DNA of 64,000 bases from JABMNT01 sp048262655 (GCA_048262655.1 JBLXEY010000001.1:434001-498000); one strand, 5' to 3'; shown: positions 45,902 to 55,606, counted from the stretch's first letter. The notes: generated from the sequence alone by a model not told the origin. Numbers and translations: made by a program.

Positions 45902-47290
45902 TTACAGGCTAATGATTTTGCCCGGGTTCATAATATTATCAGGGTCCAGAGCCATTTTCATGGATCGCATGACACTGACGGCTTCACCATGTTCGGCGAT
46001 CAAAAACTCTTTTTTGCCAATCCCGATCCCATGCTCGCCCGTACAGGTACCGCCCATGGCAATTGCCCGTAAAACCATTCTGTGATTAACCCCGTCAACG
46101 CGATCCATTTCTTCTTTGTCCTCAGGATCAAGGATAAAACAAACGTGGAAGTTTCCATCGCCAACGTGCCCGACAATCGGCGCCAGAAGTCCTTGTTCTT
46201 CAACATCTTTACGGGCCTCAAGAATGCTTTCTGCGAGGCGTGAAATAGGCACACAGACGTCGGTTGCCATGCCTTTTGCACCCGGGCGCAACGCCATGGC
46301 CGCGTAATAGGAATCGTGCCGCCCTTGCCACAACTTTGTCCGTTCTTCAGCCTTAACCGCCCACTGGAAATCTCCCGCACCGTTATCTGAAGCAATATCG
46401 GCCACCAGCTCGGCCTGCTCCTTGACGCCAAGCTCGGTCCCATGAAATTCAAACAGTAACGTATTTTGTTCCGGGTAGTCGAAATCTGAGTAGGCGTTTA
46501 AGGCTTTCATCTGGATATCATCCATAAGCTCAATCCGAGCTACGGGTATGCCGCACTGGATGGTCGTAATCACCGTGTTGACGGCTGATTCCAGGTCAGG
46601 GAACGGACACACGGCAGCAGAAATCGCTTCAGGAATACCATAGAGCCGAAGTGTAATTTCTGTGATGACACCCAAGGTGCCTTCCGAGCCGACAAACAAG
46701 CGTGTCAAATCGTAGCCGGCTGAGGATTTTTTTGCTCGGCTGGACGTCTTGATAATCCGACCATCGGCCATAACAACCGTCATAGAGATCACATTTTCCC
46801 GCATTGTCCCATAGCGGACGGCATTGGTGCCGGACGCACGCGTCGCTGTCATGCCCCCCAAAGACGCATCGGCACCCGGATCTATGGGGAAGAATAAGCC
46901 CGTATCACGCAGGTATTCGTTCAATTGCTTGCGCCGCACACCGGCTTGCACGGTGACGTCCAAGTCTTCCGCATTGACGTGCAAAATCTCGTTCATTTCC
47001 GTCAAATCAATACAGACGCCGCCATTGACGGCGCCGACGTGTCCTTCAAGAGATGTCCCCGTACCATAAGGGATGACCGGTATTTTATGTCGTGCACATA
47101 TTTTGACGATTTCACTGACTTCTTCTGTCGTGTGCGCGAAAACAACAGCACCGGGAGGTAACGACTCATGCCAGGATTCATCTTTGCCATGTTGAAAACA
47201 CACAGCTTCGGAAGTTGACAAACGTTGCTCAACAACGCCACGCAATTCCTCCAAAAAAACATCGCTCAAGGATACCGGATTTGCCTGCAT
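45902..47290 (-). CDS. FAD-linked 2-hydroxyacid dehydrogenase (D-lactate dehydrogenase-like)
   Basis: A 462-residue PCMH-type flavoprotein. The FAD-binding domain (about 30-220) has IPYGTGTSLEGHVGAV and PGADASLGGMTATRASG, and the C-terminal domain has GHVGDGNFHV and CTGEHGIGIGKKEF. This resembles D-lactate dehydrogenase (cytochrome) or GlcD-like enzymes that pass electrons to the respiratory chain. It is distinct from the true glcD in the neighbouring cluster. Substrate may be D-lactate, D-2-hydroxyglutarate or a related acid. GGGAGC lies upstream of the ATG. No metal-site change is evident. Confidence 0.88.
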   Translation of the reverse strand: MQANPVSLSDVFLEELRGVVEQRLSTSEAVCFQHGKDESWHESLPPGAVVFAHTTEEVSEIVKICARHKIPVIPYGTGTSLEGHVGAVNGGVCIDLTEMNEILHVNAEDLDVTVQAGVRRKQLNEYLRDTGLFFPIDPGADASLGGMTATRASGTNAVRYGTMRENVISMTVVMADGRIIKTSSRAKKSSAGYDLTRLFVGSEGTLGVITEITLRLYGIPEAISAAVCPFPDLESAVNTVITTIQCGIPVARIELMDDIQMKALNAYSDFDYPEQNTLLFEFHGTELGVKEQAELVADIASDNGAGDFQWAVKAEERTKLWQGRHDSYYAAMALRPGAKGMATDVCVPISRLAESILEARKDVEEQGLLAPIVGHVGDGNFHVCFILDPEDKEEMDRVDGVNHRMVLRAIAMGGTCTGEHGIGIGKKEFLIAEHGEAVSVMRSMKMALDPDNIMNPGKIISL

Positions 47291-47362
47291 AAATTTGCTC
47301 CCTTTTTTCGTGATGGCGGGAGTTTAGTTCAGGAAGCACTCATAATCCAGCCAGCAGCATCG

Positions 47363-47920
47363 CTAAATAGGCTTGCCATCCAACTTAACTTTCAGGTCTT
47401 CCACATGTTTTTGAATTTGCTCGTTAAAGGGCGTAAATTCGAGCACCTGCTGCCAGGCTTTCAGGGCCCCCTCAACGTTATCCGTGGCGTCAAATATAAG
47501 CCCCATACCGGAAATCGCGCCGTAGTGTCTGGGTTCCAGCGCCAGCGTTCTTTGAATGTCGGCAACCGACTGCTCAAGGTTGCCCATCATATAATGAACA
47601 GTAGCCCTCTTATTCCAGCCTTCGGCAAATTCCGGGTCCAGGGTAACCACCCGCGTAAATTCCCGTAACGACAACTTGAGCGCCCCCGTCCGCATGGCTT
47701 TTATACCCAATGCCATATGGCTATCGACACGACTGTTATCGCGTTGCACCCAAATCGACCAGATTTGTTGCTCGATTTTTGCGGCTGCCGATGTCGACTT
47801 CGCTTTCGCGAGCTCTTCAAAAAGCCCATCCAATCGCGGATCATTTTGATCGGCATGGGCTGCCATCGGCGCGATCAGAGCAAACCACATCATTAAAACG
47901 GGGATCAGTAAGAACCTCAT
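47363..47920 (-). CDS. Periplasmic TPR-repeat protein
   Basis: A 185-residue protein with a signal peptide (about 1-23, ending MAAHA) and two or three tetratricopeptide repeats (about 75-170), recognisable by the spacing of A, G, A/F and P residues and the segment AEGWNKRATVHYMMGN. TPRs serve as scaffolds for protein contacts. It has no catalytic motif. It lies between the FAD-oxidase gene and glcF on the same strand; a role with the oxidases is possible but not shown. Confidence 0.82.
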   Translation of the reverse strand: MRFLLIPVLMMWFALIAPMAAHADQNDPRLDGLFEELAKAKSTSAAAKIEQQIWSIWVQRDNSRVDSHMALGIKAMRTGALKLSLREFTRVVTLDPEFAEGWNKRATVHYMMGNLEQSVADIQRTLALEPRHYGAISGMGLIFDATDNVEGALKAWQQVLEFTPFNEQIQKHVEDLKVKLDGKPI

Positions 47921-47993
47921 ATATAAATAATGGGAACTTTTGATTCAGATTCCAAGAGCAATGGCTTCAATTTTACGTGACGAAGCTCTTTTA

Positions 47994-49298
47994 TTATAAC
48001 CGCAACGTCGCAGGTCTTGGTCCACCCGTTGCCCAATCAAGTAATTCTACCGTATGGATGACAGGAGGGCCTCCATCGGCCTCCATACCAGCAGAAATCT
48101 GCATTTGGCAGCCGATATTTCCGGCGGCGACCACATCAGCTTTTAGTTTTTGTAAATTTGCGACCTTTCGGTTCCGTAACTTGGTCGCCAACTCAGGTTG
48201 CGTAATATTGTATGTGCCAGCAGACCCACAGCACAAATGCCCTTCTGACGGTTCGACAACATCAAAGCCTGCTGCCTTTAGAAGTGCTTTTGGTTGCGTC
48301 GTCAATTTTTGTCCATGTTGCATCGAACAAGCAGAATGATAGGCAACACGTATGTTATTTGTCTCCGATTCCGTCACTTTTAAATCAAGATCTGACATGA
48401 CTTCGGTTACATCACGGGTCAGACTTGAAATTGCCGCCGCCCTCTCCGCCCAGTCGGGTTCGTTGCGGAGCATATAGCCGTAGTCTTTAACTGTCGTTCC
48501 ACAGCCGGACGCATTAATGACGATCGCATCAAGGCCACCAGATTGTTGGACTTTTTCCCATGCGACAATGTTCGCCTTTGCTTGAGCATGCGACGCATCC
48601 TCGCGTCCCATATGGTGGACAAGCGCTCCACAACACCCCATTCCATCTGCAATCACAACTTCACAGCCGTGGCGATTTAACAGGCGGACCGTCGCTTCAT
48701 TAATAACCGGGTTCAATACCTGTTGAGCGCAGCCACTTAACAGCGCAACCCGCTTTTTTTTCGGGGAGGTCGCAGCCAGAACCTGAGGACGGTCCACCGG
48801 TGACGGATTGGCGATCGTTTTAGGCGCCAGCTCAAGCATCGCGCCAATCTGCTTCGGCAGCACACTGGCGAACGGTTTCGCGAACCACGCCCCAATCAGC
48901 GCCAACCGAAATCGATGAGGATGAGGCAAAACAAATGCCAGTAAATCTCTGAACAGTTTGTCGGCTAATGGCCTCTTGAAGGTCTTTTCGATGCGCACCC
49001 GCGTTAAATCAACCAAATGCATATAATCTACAGATGCAGGACAGGTCGTCATGCACGACAGACACGACAGACAGCGATCCACATGTTTCACAACTTTTTC
49101 CGTTGCGGGTTTATCACCTTCCAACATGTCTTTTATTAAATAGATGCGGCCACGTGGACTGTCGAGCTCATCGCCCAAGGTCACAAAGGTTGGGCAGGTC
49201 GCCGTACAAAACCCGCAATGCACACATTTTCGCAGGATTTCGTTCGCAGCTTCAATATCTGGGTTCGCCAATTGTACCAGCGTAAAGTTAGTTTGCAT
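47994..49298 (-). CDS. glcF: Glycolate oxidase iron-sulfur subunit GlcF
   Basis: A 434-residue subunit with two 4Fe-4S ferredoxin-like motifs near the N-terminus (CVHCGFCTATCP at about 21-32 and CLSCLSCMTTCP at about 73-84). Two CCG domains follow, with GCCGALVHHMG and LCCGSAGTYN, cysteine-rich motifs of the GlcF/heterodisulfide-reductase family. With GlcD and GlcE it oxidises glycolate to glyoxylate at the membrane and feeds electrons to quinone. It follows glcE by 5 bases, completing the order glcD-glcE-glcF. Confidence 0.95.
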   Translation of the reverse strand: MQTNFTLVQLANPDIEAANEILRKCVHCGFCTATCPTFVTLGDELDSPRGRIYLIKDMLEGDKPATEKVVKHVDRCLSCLSCMTTCPASVDYMHLVDLTRVRIEKTFKRPLADKLFRDLLAFVLPHPHRFRLALIGAWFAKPFASVLPKQIGAMLELAPKTIANPSPVDRPQVLAATSPKKKRVALLSGCAQQVLNPVINEATVRLLNRHGCEVVIADGMGCCGALVHHMGREDASHAQAKANIVAWEKVQQSGGLDAIVINASGCGTTVKDYGYMLRNEPDWAERAAAISSLTRDVTEVMSDLDLKVTESETNNIRVAYHSACSMQHGQKLTTQPKALLKAAGFDVVEPSEGHLCCGSAGTYNITQPELATKLRNRKVANLQKLKADVVAAGNIGCQMQISAGMEADGGPPVIHTVELLDWATGGPRPATLRL

Positions 49299-49303
49299 GC
49301 TTA

Positions 49304-50539
49304 TTAAACGCCTTCATACATTCGCGCGGGGTTAAGAACGCCATAGGGATCGAAACCTTCTTTTACACGTTTAGTGACACCGCTCAGCGCTTCCGTCTGT
49401 GCATGAAAAACCGGAACGGAAGCACGCAGTTTTTCCGGTGCACGAAACAGCGTCGCGTGACCACCAACATCATTCACGCACTGACGGATACGATCAGCAG
49501 ACGCATTATCTGTAGTTGGCATCAGCAGCCAAACCAGGCCACCGGCCCAATCATATAAAATCTCTCCCGGATGTCCCTCGAGAATACGCAAAGCAACATG
49601 CGAACCTTCCGTCGGGGGCACGGACAACCGCCAAACCGCATCTTCTTGATTGCTGGCGAAATAGGCGACGTCTGAAATTTCTTTCCAGAGAACTTTCGAA
49701 TTGTGACTGTGTAGCTCTTCGACCCTACCGTACTTAGACAGCAACTCAATCAAGGCAGCACACCTGAATTCTACGGACGGACCGGGACCTTCGACGCGTA
49801 GCGCCGTTATGGCGCTAGCAGAAGCACTGACATAATCGACCTTCGATTTTGCGGCAACCAGAGCTGGCAAATGAGCGGCACCTGACACATCGTTGGCGCT
49901 GCTCATTGCTTCGGTCATCGCTTGCACACCTCCATGGTCGTAAATGCCATCTTGCGACCACTGAATAAGGACAGTGCGTATTTTTTCAGGACGGGGCAGA
50001 ACCTTGAAGGTCACATCGGTCAGCACAGCCAGAGTTCCATAAGCCCCGGCAACAAGTTTCGACAAATCAAATCCGGTGACATTTTTGACAACCTTACCCC
50101 CGGATTTGAAGACCTCACCGCGGCCACTTACCGCATTGAACCCGAGGAAATTGTCGCGAGCGGAGCCGGCCTTTATGCGGCGCGAACCCGCAAGATTACA
50201 AGATATAAGGCCTCCGAGCGTACCGAGGTCAGCTTCCTTGCCAAATAACGGACCAAAATCCGGCGGCTCGAACATGAGTTGCTGGTGCTTTGCTTCGAGC
50301 GCCGCAGAAACTTCTGCAAGGGGGGTCGCGGCCTTTCCTGAAACAAATAATTCAGTTGGCTGATAATCTGTTATTCCCGACAAGCCAGCGAGATCAAGTC
50401 TTTGGTCTGCAATAACCGGCCGCCCTAACCCCGTTTTTGTTCCATGTCCGACAACTTCCAGGGTCTTCTTTTCGTTGCTCGCCCACTGCACAGCTTCCAG
50501 AACATCTTCGTTTGATAATGGTTTCATGGCGTCGCCCAT
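49304..50539 (-). CDS. glcE: Glycolate oxidase FAD-binding subunit GlcE
   Basis: A 411-residue GlcE with an FAD-binding PCMH fold (VVGHGTKTGLGRP; LGGLISCNLAGSRRIKAGSARDNFLG; KVVKNVTGFDLSKLVAGAYGTLAVLTDV). It is shorter than GlcD and probably supports it. The ATG at 50539 overlaps the TAA of glcD as TAATG and has GAGG 5 bases ahead. Confidence 0.94.
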   Translation of the reverse strand: MGDAMKPLSNEDVLEAVQWASNEKKTLEVVGHGTKTGLGRPVIADQRLDLAGLSGITDYQPTELFVSGKAATPLAEVSAALEAKHQQLMFEPPDFGPLFGKEADLGTLGGLISCNLAGSRRIKAGSARDNFLGFNAVSGRGEVFKSGGKVVKNVTGFDLSKLVAGAYGTLAVLTDVTFKVLPRPEKIRTVLIQWSQDGIYDHGGVQAMTEAMSSANDVSGAAHLPALVAAKSKVDYVSASASAITALRVEGPGPSVEFRCAALIELLSKYGRVEELHSHNSKVLWKEISDVAYFASNQEDAVWRLSVPPTEGSHVALRILEGHPGEILYDWAGGLVWLLMPTTDNASADRIRQCVNDVGGHATLFRAPEKLRASVPVFHAQTEALSGVTKRVKEGFDPYGVLNPARMYEGV

Positions 50540-52026
50540 TAGAACCTCGGAATGTCCGGAAATTTCAACGCACCTTTATGGACGTGCATACGGCCAAGTT
50601 CAGCGCAGCGATGCAGCGTCGGATATACCTTGCCCGGATTCAGTAAATGACCGGGATCAAATGCACATTTCAAGCGCTGTTGCTGTTTCATATCATCTTC
50701 TGTGAACATTTCTCCCATCAGGTCGCGCTTTTCAATCCCGACGCCATGTTCACCGGTTAATACACCTCCGACCTCGACACAAAGTTTAAGAATATCGGCG
50801 CCGAAGTCTTCGGCCCGCTCAAACTCCCCTGGATTATTGGCATCAAACAAAATCAGGGGATGCAGATTACCGTCCCCGGCGTGAAAGACATTTGCGACCC
50901 GCAGTCCGTACTTTTGCGACATAACAGCCATTTTCCGCAAGACTTCAGAGAGCTTGCCGCGTGGTATCGTCCCGTCCATGCAGATGTAATCGGGTGAAAG
51001 ACGACCCACAGCAGGAAATGCTGCTTTTCGACCCGACCAAAATGTTAAGCGCTCTTCTTCGGATTGGCTGATCTTGCTGTGGACAGCACCACATTCTTTG
51101 GAAATCGTCGCCACTTTGTCGATCAGATACTCGACTTCGACTTCCGGTCCATCCAGCTCAATAATCAGCAGCGCCTCAACATCCAGAGGATACCCGGCAT
51201 TTACGAATTCTTCAGCTGCCTGAATGGCAAAGGTATCCATCATTTCCATACCGCCTGGAATGATGCCGGCGCCAATCACCGCTGCGACACAATCGCCGGC
51301 TTGTTCACTGCTCGGAAATCCCAGCAATACGGCTCTGGCAGTAACGGGAGTGCGCAAAATGCGAACAGTCACTTCCGTAATCACCCCAAGCAGGCCTTCA
51401 GATCCCGTAACAACGCCAAGCAGGTCATAACCTTCACTATCGAGATGCTTTCCCCCCAATCGGACGACATCCCCATTCATTAACACCATTTCAACGCCCA
51501 AAACATTATTGGTGGTCAAACCATATTTCAGACTGTGCACACCACCTGAATTCTCTGCAATATTGCCACCGATTGAACAGGCAATCTGGCTTGAAGGGTC
51601 GGGGGCATAATAAAAGCCCTCATCCTGCACCGCATGTGTAATCGCAAGATTGGTAACACCCGGCTGTGTAACGACACAGCGGTTTAGATAATCAACTTCC
51701 AGGACCCGGTTGAATTTCGTCAAGCCCAGCGTAATGCCGTCCGCCAGTGGGAGCGCACCACCAGAAAGGCCCGTTCCGGCTCCCCGTGGAACGATTTTCA
51801 CGTCATTCTCATGGCAGTATTTGAGCACTTTTGAGACTTCCGCCGTCGTTTCAGGTAACACGACGATTAGCGGCAGTTGCCTGTAAGCCATCAACCCATC
51901 ACAGTCATAGGCCCTTAGTTCGTCTTCATCGACGATGACGCCTTCATCTGAAACAATCGCCTGCATCGCACGAATAATCTCTGCACGCCGCGCAATTGTT
52001 TCACCATCTGGCTTTGGCATTAACAT
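50539..52026 (-). CDS. glcD: Glycolate oxidase catalytic flavoprotein GlcD
   Basis: A 495-residue FAD-linked oxidase. It has VPRGAGTGLSGGALPLADGI and PDPSSQIACSIGGNIAENSGGVHSLKYG in the FAD-binding half, HAGDGNLHPLILFD in the substrate half and GGVLTGEHGVGIEKR near the end. It is the catalytic subunit that converts glycolate to glyoxylate, and D-lactate is sometimes a second substrate. AAGGA is 7 bases before the ATG at 52026. First gene of glcDEF. Confidence 0.94.
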   Translation of the reverse strand: MLMPKPDGETIARRAEIIRAMQAIVSDEGVIVDEDELRAYDCDGLMAYRQLPLIVVLPETTAEVSKVLKYCHENDVKIVPRGAGTGLSGGALPLADGITLGLTKFNRVLEVDYLNRCVVTQPGVTNLAITHAVQDEGFYYAPDPSSQIACSIGGNIAENSGGVHSLKYGLTTNNVLGVEMVLMNGDVVRLGGKHLDSEGYDLLGVVTGSEGLLGVITEVTVRILRTPVTARAVLLGFPSSEQAGDCVAAVIGAGIIPGGMEMMDTFAIQAAEEFVNAGYPLDVEALLIIELDGPEVEVEYLIDKVATISKECGAVHSKISQSEEERLTFWSGRKAAFPAVGRLSPDYICMDGTIPRGKLSEVLRKMAVMSQKYGLRVANVFHAGDGNLHPLILFDANNPGEFERAEDFGADILKLCVEVGGVLTGEHGVGIEKRDLMGEMFTEDDMKQQQRLKCAFDPGHLLNPGKVYPTLHRCAELGRMHVHKGALKFPDIPRF

Positions 52027-52101
52027 CTGGCATTCCTTCGATACATCCTCATCTGCCTATCTTTACATACGACAGGGACCTCGTCACCAACAAGAATTCA
52101 T

Positions 52102-53337
52102 TTATTCAGCCGGTTGGGTGCGAATGACGGTACGATCGTTGATGGGCCAGTGGAAAAAAGCCGCCGCAAACCCTAACACAACACCAGCCCACCAGACCGG
52201 CATGTAGGTTCCGTAGGTATCGAACAGATATCCGCCGAGCCAAACTCCAAGAAAACTGCCAATCTGATGACTGAAAAACACAAAGGCAAAAAGAGTCCCC
52301 ATATAGCGCGTACCAAAAATTTGAGCGACAAGCCCTGATGTCAGAGGAACGGTACTTAGCCACAGCAAGCCCAGCGCAGACGCGAAAATCATGACGGTTA
52401 GCGGGCTCACGGGTGTTAAGATAAACCAGATAAAAACCAAAGCGCGCATAACATAGAGCCATCCCAAAAGGTTCTTCTTACGCCATTTTCCACCAAGTAC
52501 ACCCGCCGCATAACTGCCAATAACGTTGAAAATACCAATGAGCGTTAAAGCCAGTGCGCCAATCTCCTTGCCTAGCCCCAAATCCTCCAGGTATGCCGGC
52601 AAATGCACCCCGATGAAGGCCACGTGAAAACCGCATACAAAGAACCCGATCGTCAAAAGACGATACCCCCGATGCCCAGAGGCTTCGCGCACCGCATCCT
52701 TGAGGTTTCCCGCAGATTCCTGCGGCACCATCTTTGGCGTGTCTGACTTGGCAGAATTGCCAATGGCAATTGCACAGCAAAGGATGATAATACCAAATGC
52801 ACCCATATACATAAAAGCCAGTGACCAACCAAACGCGCCCAGGAACACCTGCCCTAAAGGCACGACGGTAAACTGACCGACACCTCCCGCCGCCGTCACC
52901 AGACCCAGAGCCCATGACCGCTTGTCTTCTGGCATCACTCGCCCAACAACTCCTAAGACTATACCAAGCGCTGATGCACTTTGTGCCATTCCAAGCATTA
53001 AACCTGCACTGAGGTAGAACGTCCCAGGTTCCAGAGAGTTGCCCATGATATACAGGCCTGACCCGTAAAGAAGACCACCTGCAGCGACCACCTTGCCGGG
53101 CCCCCACTTATCCGCAGCCGCGCTGGCAAGCGGTTGGAACGCACCCCAAAGCAAATTTTGGGTTGCCAGAGCCAGACTAAAAATTTCCCGCCCCCAGCCG
53201 AGGTCGGACGTCAATGCTGTTTGAAATAGTCCAAGGCTGTTGCGAAGCCCCATCGCCAGCAGCACACTGACCGCACCCGCAATTAGAACGAGATATGGTG
53301 TTTTGATGGACTTAACAGTTGACCCTGCAAGTGACAT
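52102..53337 (-). CDS. MFS permease (monocarboxylate-porter-like)
   Basis: A 411-residue transporter with twelve hydrophobic helices. Loop signatures include GLRNSLGLFQTAL in helix 1, the motif-A-like ADKWGPGKVVAAGG between helices 2 and 3 and RVMPEDKRSWALG in the next loop. Its nearest kinds are small organic-acid MFS carriers (OFA or NNP-like). It begins 76 bases upstream of glcD on the same strand, so it may import or export glycolate or a related acid (inference from position). There is no direct evidence of substrate. Confidence 0.85.
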   Translation of the reverse strand: MSLAGSTVKSIKTPYLVLIAGAVSVLLAMGLRNSLGLFQTALTSDLGWGREIFSLALATQNLLWGAFQPLASAAADKWGPGKVVAAGGLLYGSGLYIMGNSLEPGTFYLSAGLMLGMAQSASALGIVLGVVGRVMPEDKRSWALGLVTAAGGVGQFTVVPLGQVFLGAFGWSLAFMYMGAFGIIILCCAIAIGNSAKSDTPKMVPQESAGNLKDAVREASGHRGYRLLTIGFFVCGFHVAFIGVHLPAYLEDLGLGKEIGALALTLIGIFNVIGSYAAGVLGGKWRKKNLLGWLYVMRALVFIWFILTPVSPLTVMIFASALGLLWLSTVPLTSGLVAQIFGTRYMGTLFAFVFFSHQIGSFLGVWLGGYLFDTYGTYMPVWWAGVVLGFAAAFFHWPINDRTVIRTQPAE

Positions 53338-53484
53338 TTAAATCTCCACTGACGACCCTACGATTATGTCTAAGTTCTATGTGCCAGCAATCTCTCATTT
53401 TGATAGATATTTTGGAATTTTTGTCATTAATGTTTACGCGGTCTCATCTAACAAGCGCCAGACGCCAACAGCCAACGAAACCGC

Positions 53485-55182
53485 TTAGTTCGCGCTATCT
53501 GCCAACGGGAGTGAAAATTTGAATTCGCTACCTTTGCCTGGCTCGCTTGTGGCTTTCATTTCGCCACCATTGGCCTTGATCATCTGGACACAGAGAGACA
53601 AACCCATACCAATTCCCATTTCCCCATCAGTACCCGTCTTGGAAAGCTTATGATCAGGGCGGGTCAAGACATCGAGTTGATCGGGTTCGATACCGATTCC
53701 CGTATCGGCAATCGAGATCCAGGCATAGTCTCCGTCTGTGGTCATCTCGATCGTAACTGTGCCGCCCCGTTCTGTGAATTTAACCGCGTTATTAACCAGA
53801 TTTCTGACAATCAAATTGCACATATTTCGATCTGAAAACACAAAGAGTGAAGCGTCGTTCGCCCGTTCAATTTTAATATTTTTCCGCTCGGCTATCTTGC
53901 CAAACACTTCAACGCTGTCTTGTATGATTTCTGAGACATCGCATTTTTCCGGTTTCGCGCTTAAATCTTCCCATTGCACGTTGGCCCAGTTCAAGAGACT
54001 TTCCAGAAGTCCGTATGCAATCCGCCCTGATTTAAGCACGTCATTTGCGTAATCAGCGACATCCGCCGGCTTCATCTCCTTTGCCTTCTCTCCCAGGATT
54101 TCAGCTAAACCAAGGAACGCCGTAAAGGGCGCTCGCAAGTCATGGCCGATAATGGATAGCAGTTTATCTTTCTGATTGTTGAGATGGGTAAGGCGATTAT
54201 TTGTTTCTTTTTCCAGTTCGGCCGCATTGACCAAAGCATGGCTATAGGTACTGATCGCGAAGAAAGTCAGCGCGAGCACAATGATCGTTGCGAACAGGCT
54301 AATCGCTAAATTAATAAACAAAGTATTCTTCAGACCGCCAACAGCTTCGGAATCTGATTGTTCAACTACCAAGGTCCAGTTCAGTTCGGGTATATACCTT
54401 GCTGCGACGAAGACCGTGTCTCCGTTCGCCTGATAGGCCACGGTTACTGTCTTTTTGCTCAACACTTGATCTGCATGGTCTCTCAACCCGGGAACCTTGC
54501 GAATATTTGTTCTTTCAGAGTCTGCTGTTTGGGTTGGGAGAACTGTTCTACCGGAAGGGTCGACAAAATAGATACGGCGCTGAAATCTGTTTTGATAGCG
54601 CTCAATTAATTTGCCAACCGCCTCAACCGCCAAACCAACGCCCGTAACGCCAATAAAATTCCCGTCAAAATCAAACATTTTATAGTTGACGAAAATCGTT
54701 ACGGCGTCTGAATTGGCGGCATCAAAATCGACATCGATTTTGTAGTCTGCATCCAGCGCGCGGACCTGATAGTACCATTTGTCCCTCGGCTCTTCGCTGG
54801 AAATCTGTTTGAGAACACCCGTTGAATGATAATAGGTTTTGGTGTTTTCAGAGACAAAAAAACTGGTAACGGTCTGATAGCGCTCCTGTATTTCGCGCAG
54901 AAAACGCCTGACCAGAGCCTCTTCCTTTTCACCCTCAAGCACCCAACCCCTTAGAAAGGCATCTTGTGCCATGACCGAGGAAATAAATACCGGCCGAAGG
55001 ATATCACGCTGTATTTCAGAATAAACGTTGTCCCCGACCAACGGAAGTTGATTACGCATAATCCCATCGTGAACGGCTGTCCGCGACACCTGATAACTCA
55101 GGATACTCGTCAGACTGAAGCTGGCCAGAAGCAGAACTCCCAGAAAAACGATTAATCCATTTTTATTTGTTAGTTTCAGCAC
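53485..55182 (-). CDS. Membrane sensor histidine kinase, orphan, with periplasmic dCache sensor
   Basis: A 565-residue kinase. A transmembrane segment at about 10-30 and another at about 286-311 enclose a periplasmic double-Cache-like domain (about 33-280; it has YYHSTG and DFDGNFIGVTGVGL). A coiled-coil links to the HisKA domain with phosphoacceptor His347 (IIGHDLRAPFT). The ATPase domain has N-box VRNLVNNAVKFTERGG, G1 DTGIGIEPD and G2 GEMGIGMGLSL. No HAMP domain is obvious. There is no response-regulator gene within about 5 kb on either side, so its partner is encoded elsewhere. Start is GTG. Confidence 0.9.
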   Translation of the reverse strand: MLKLTNKNGLIVFLGVLLLASFSLTSILSYQVSRTAVHDGIMRNQLPLVGDNVYSEIQRDILRPVFISSVMAQDAFLRGWVLEGEKEEALVRRFLREIQERYQTVTSFFVSENTKTYYHSTGVLKQISSEEPRDKWYYQVRALDADYKIDVDFDAANSDAVTIFVNYKMFDFDGNFIGVTGVGLAVEAVGKLIERYQNRFQRRIYFVDPSGRTVLPTQTADSERTNIRKVPGLRDHADQVLSKKTVTVAYQANGDTVFVAARYIPELNWTLVVEQSDSEAVGGLKNTLFINLAISLFATIIVLALTFFAISTYSHALVNAAELEKETNNRLTHLNNQKDKLLSIIGHDLRAPFTAFLGLAEILGEKAKEMKPADVADYANDVLKSGRIAYGLLESLLNWANVQWEDLSAKPEKCDVSEIIQDSVEVFGKIAERKNIKIERANDASLFVFSDRNMCNLIVRNLVNNAVKFTERGGTVTIEMTTDGDYAWISIADTGIGIEPDQLDVLTRPDHKLSKTGTDGEMGIGMGLSLCVQMIKANGGEMKATSEPGKGSEFKFSLPLADSAN

Positions 55183-55326
55183 TGTTCTACAAATCCATGC
55201 GGCATGTTCATTCTGTGATTATCCCGTTTATCCATGATCATCACAATCCACTTGGTAGGCGGACCTTGCCGTCGATCATCTGCAGTCAGTTTGAGGCCCT
55301 GTTTCACATCAGTCAAAACGCAAAAA

Positions 55327-55348
55327 ACCGCGCTATCCCTAGCGCGGT
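55327..55348 (-). terminator. Rho-independent terminator after the L36 gene
   Basis: A 9-bp perfect stem (ACCGCGCTA with TAGCGCGGT) with a 4-base loop, 45 bases after the L36 stop, followed on the minus strand by six T. It isolates the L36 gene from the sensor kinase gene. Confidence 0.95.
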
Positions 55349-55392
55349 CGCGACCTTTATAGGAGATTGCAAACAACCTCCCAACGCAAAGC

Positions 55393-55518
55393 TCAGCCTT
55401 GGCGAGCCTTAAAACGAGGATTTTTCTTATTGATGACATAGACACGGCCTTTGCGGCGCACAACGCGACAATCTTTATCACGTGTCTTTGCAGATTTTAA
55501 CGAGTTTCTAATCTTCAT
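55393..55518 (-). CDS. rpmJ: 50S ribosomal protein L36, zinc-free type
   Basis: A 41-residue L36 beginning MKIRNSLKSAKTRDKD and ending NPRFKARQG, including VVRRKGRVYVI. The canonical zinc ligands are missing: of the usual three Cys and one His, only one Cys (CRVVRRKG) remains. It is the YkgO-like, zinc-independent form that many alphaproteobacteria carry as their only L36. It is on its own transcript, with a promoter and a terminator. Confidence 0.93.
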   Translation of the reverse strand: MKIRNSLKSAKTRDKDCRVVRRKGRVYVINKKNPRFKARQG

Positions 55519-55577
55519 AACAATATCCTCAAGAAATCCGGCACCCCTAAACACAATTAGGGGCGTTTGAGGCGCGG

Positions 55578-55606
55578 AACATAGGCGTTGGCCTCTGGCT
55601 TGTCAA
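55578..55606 (-). promoter_or_regulatory. Sigma-70 promoter of the L36 gene
   Basis: On the minus strand, TTGACA (55601-55606) and TATGTT (55578-55583) are 17 bases apart, a near-consensus pair, about 60 bases upstream of the L36 ATG. Confidence 0.75.
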
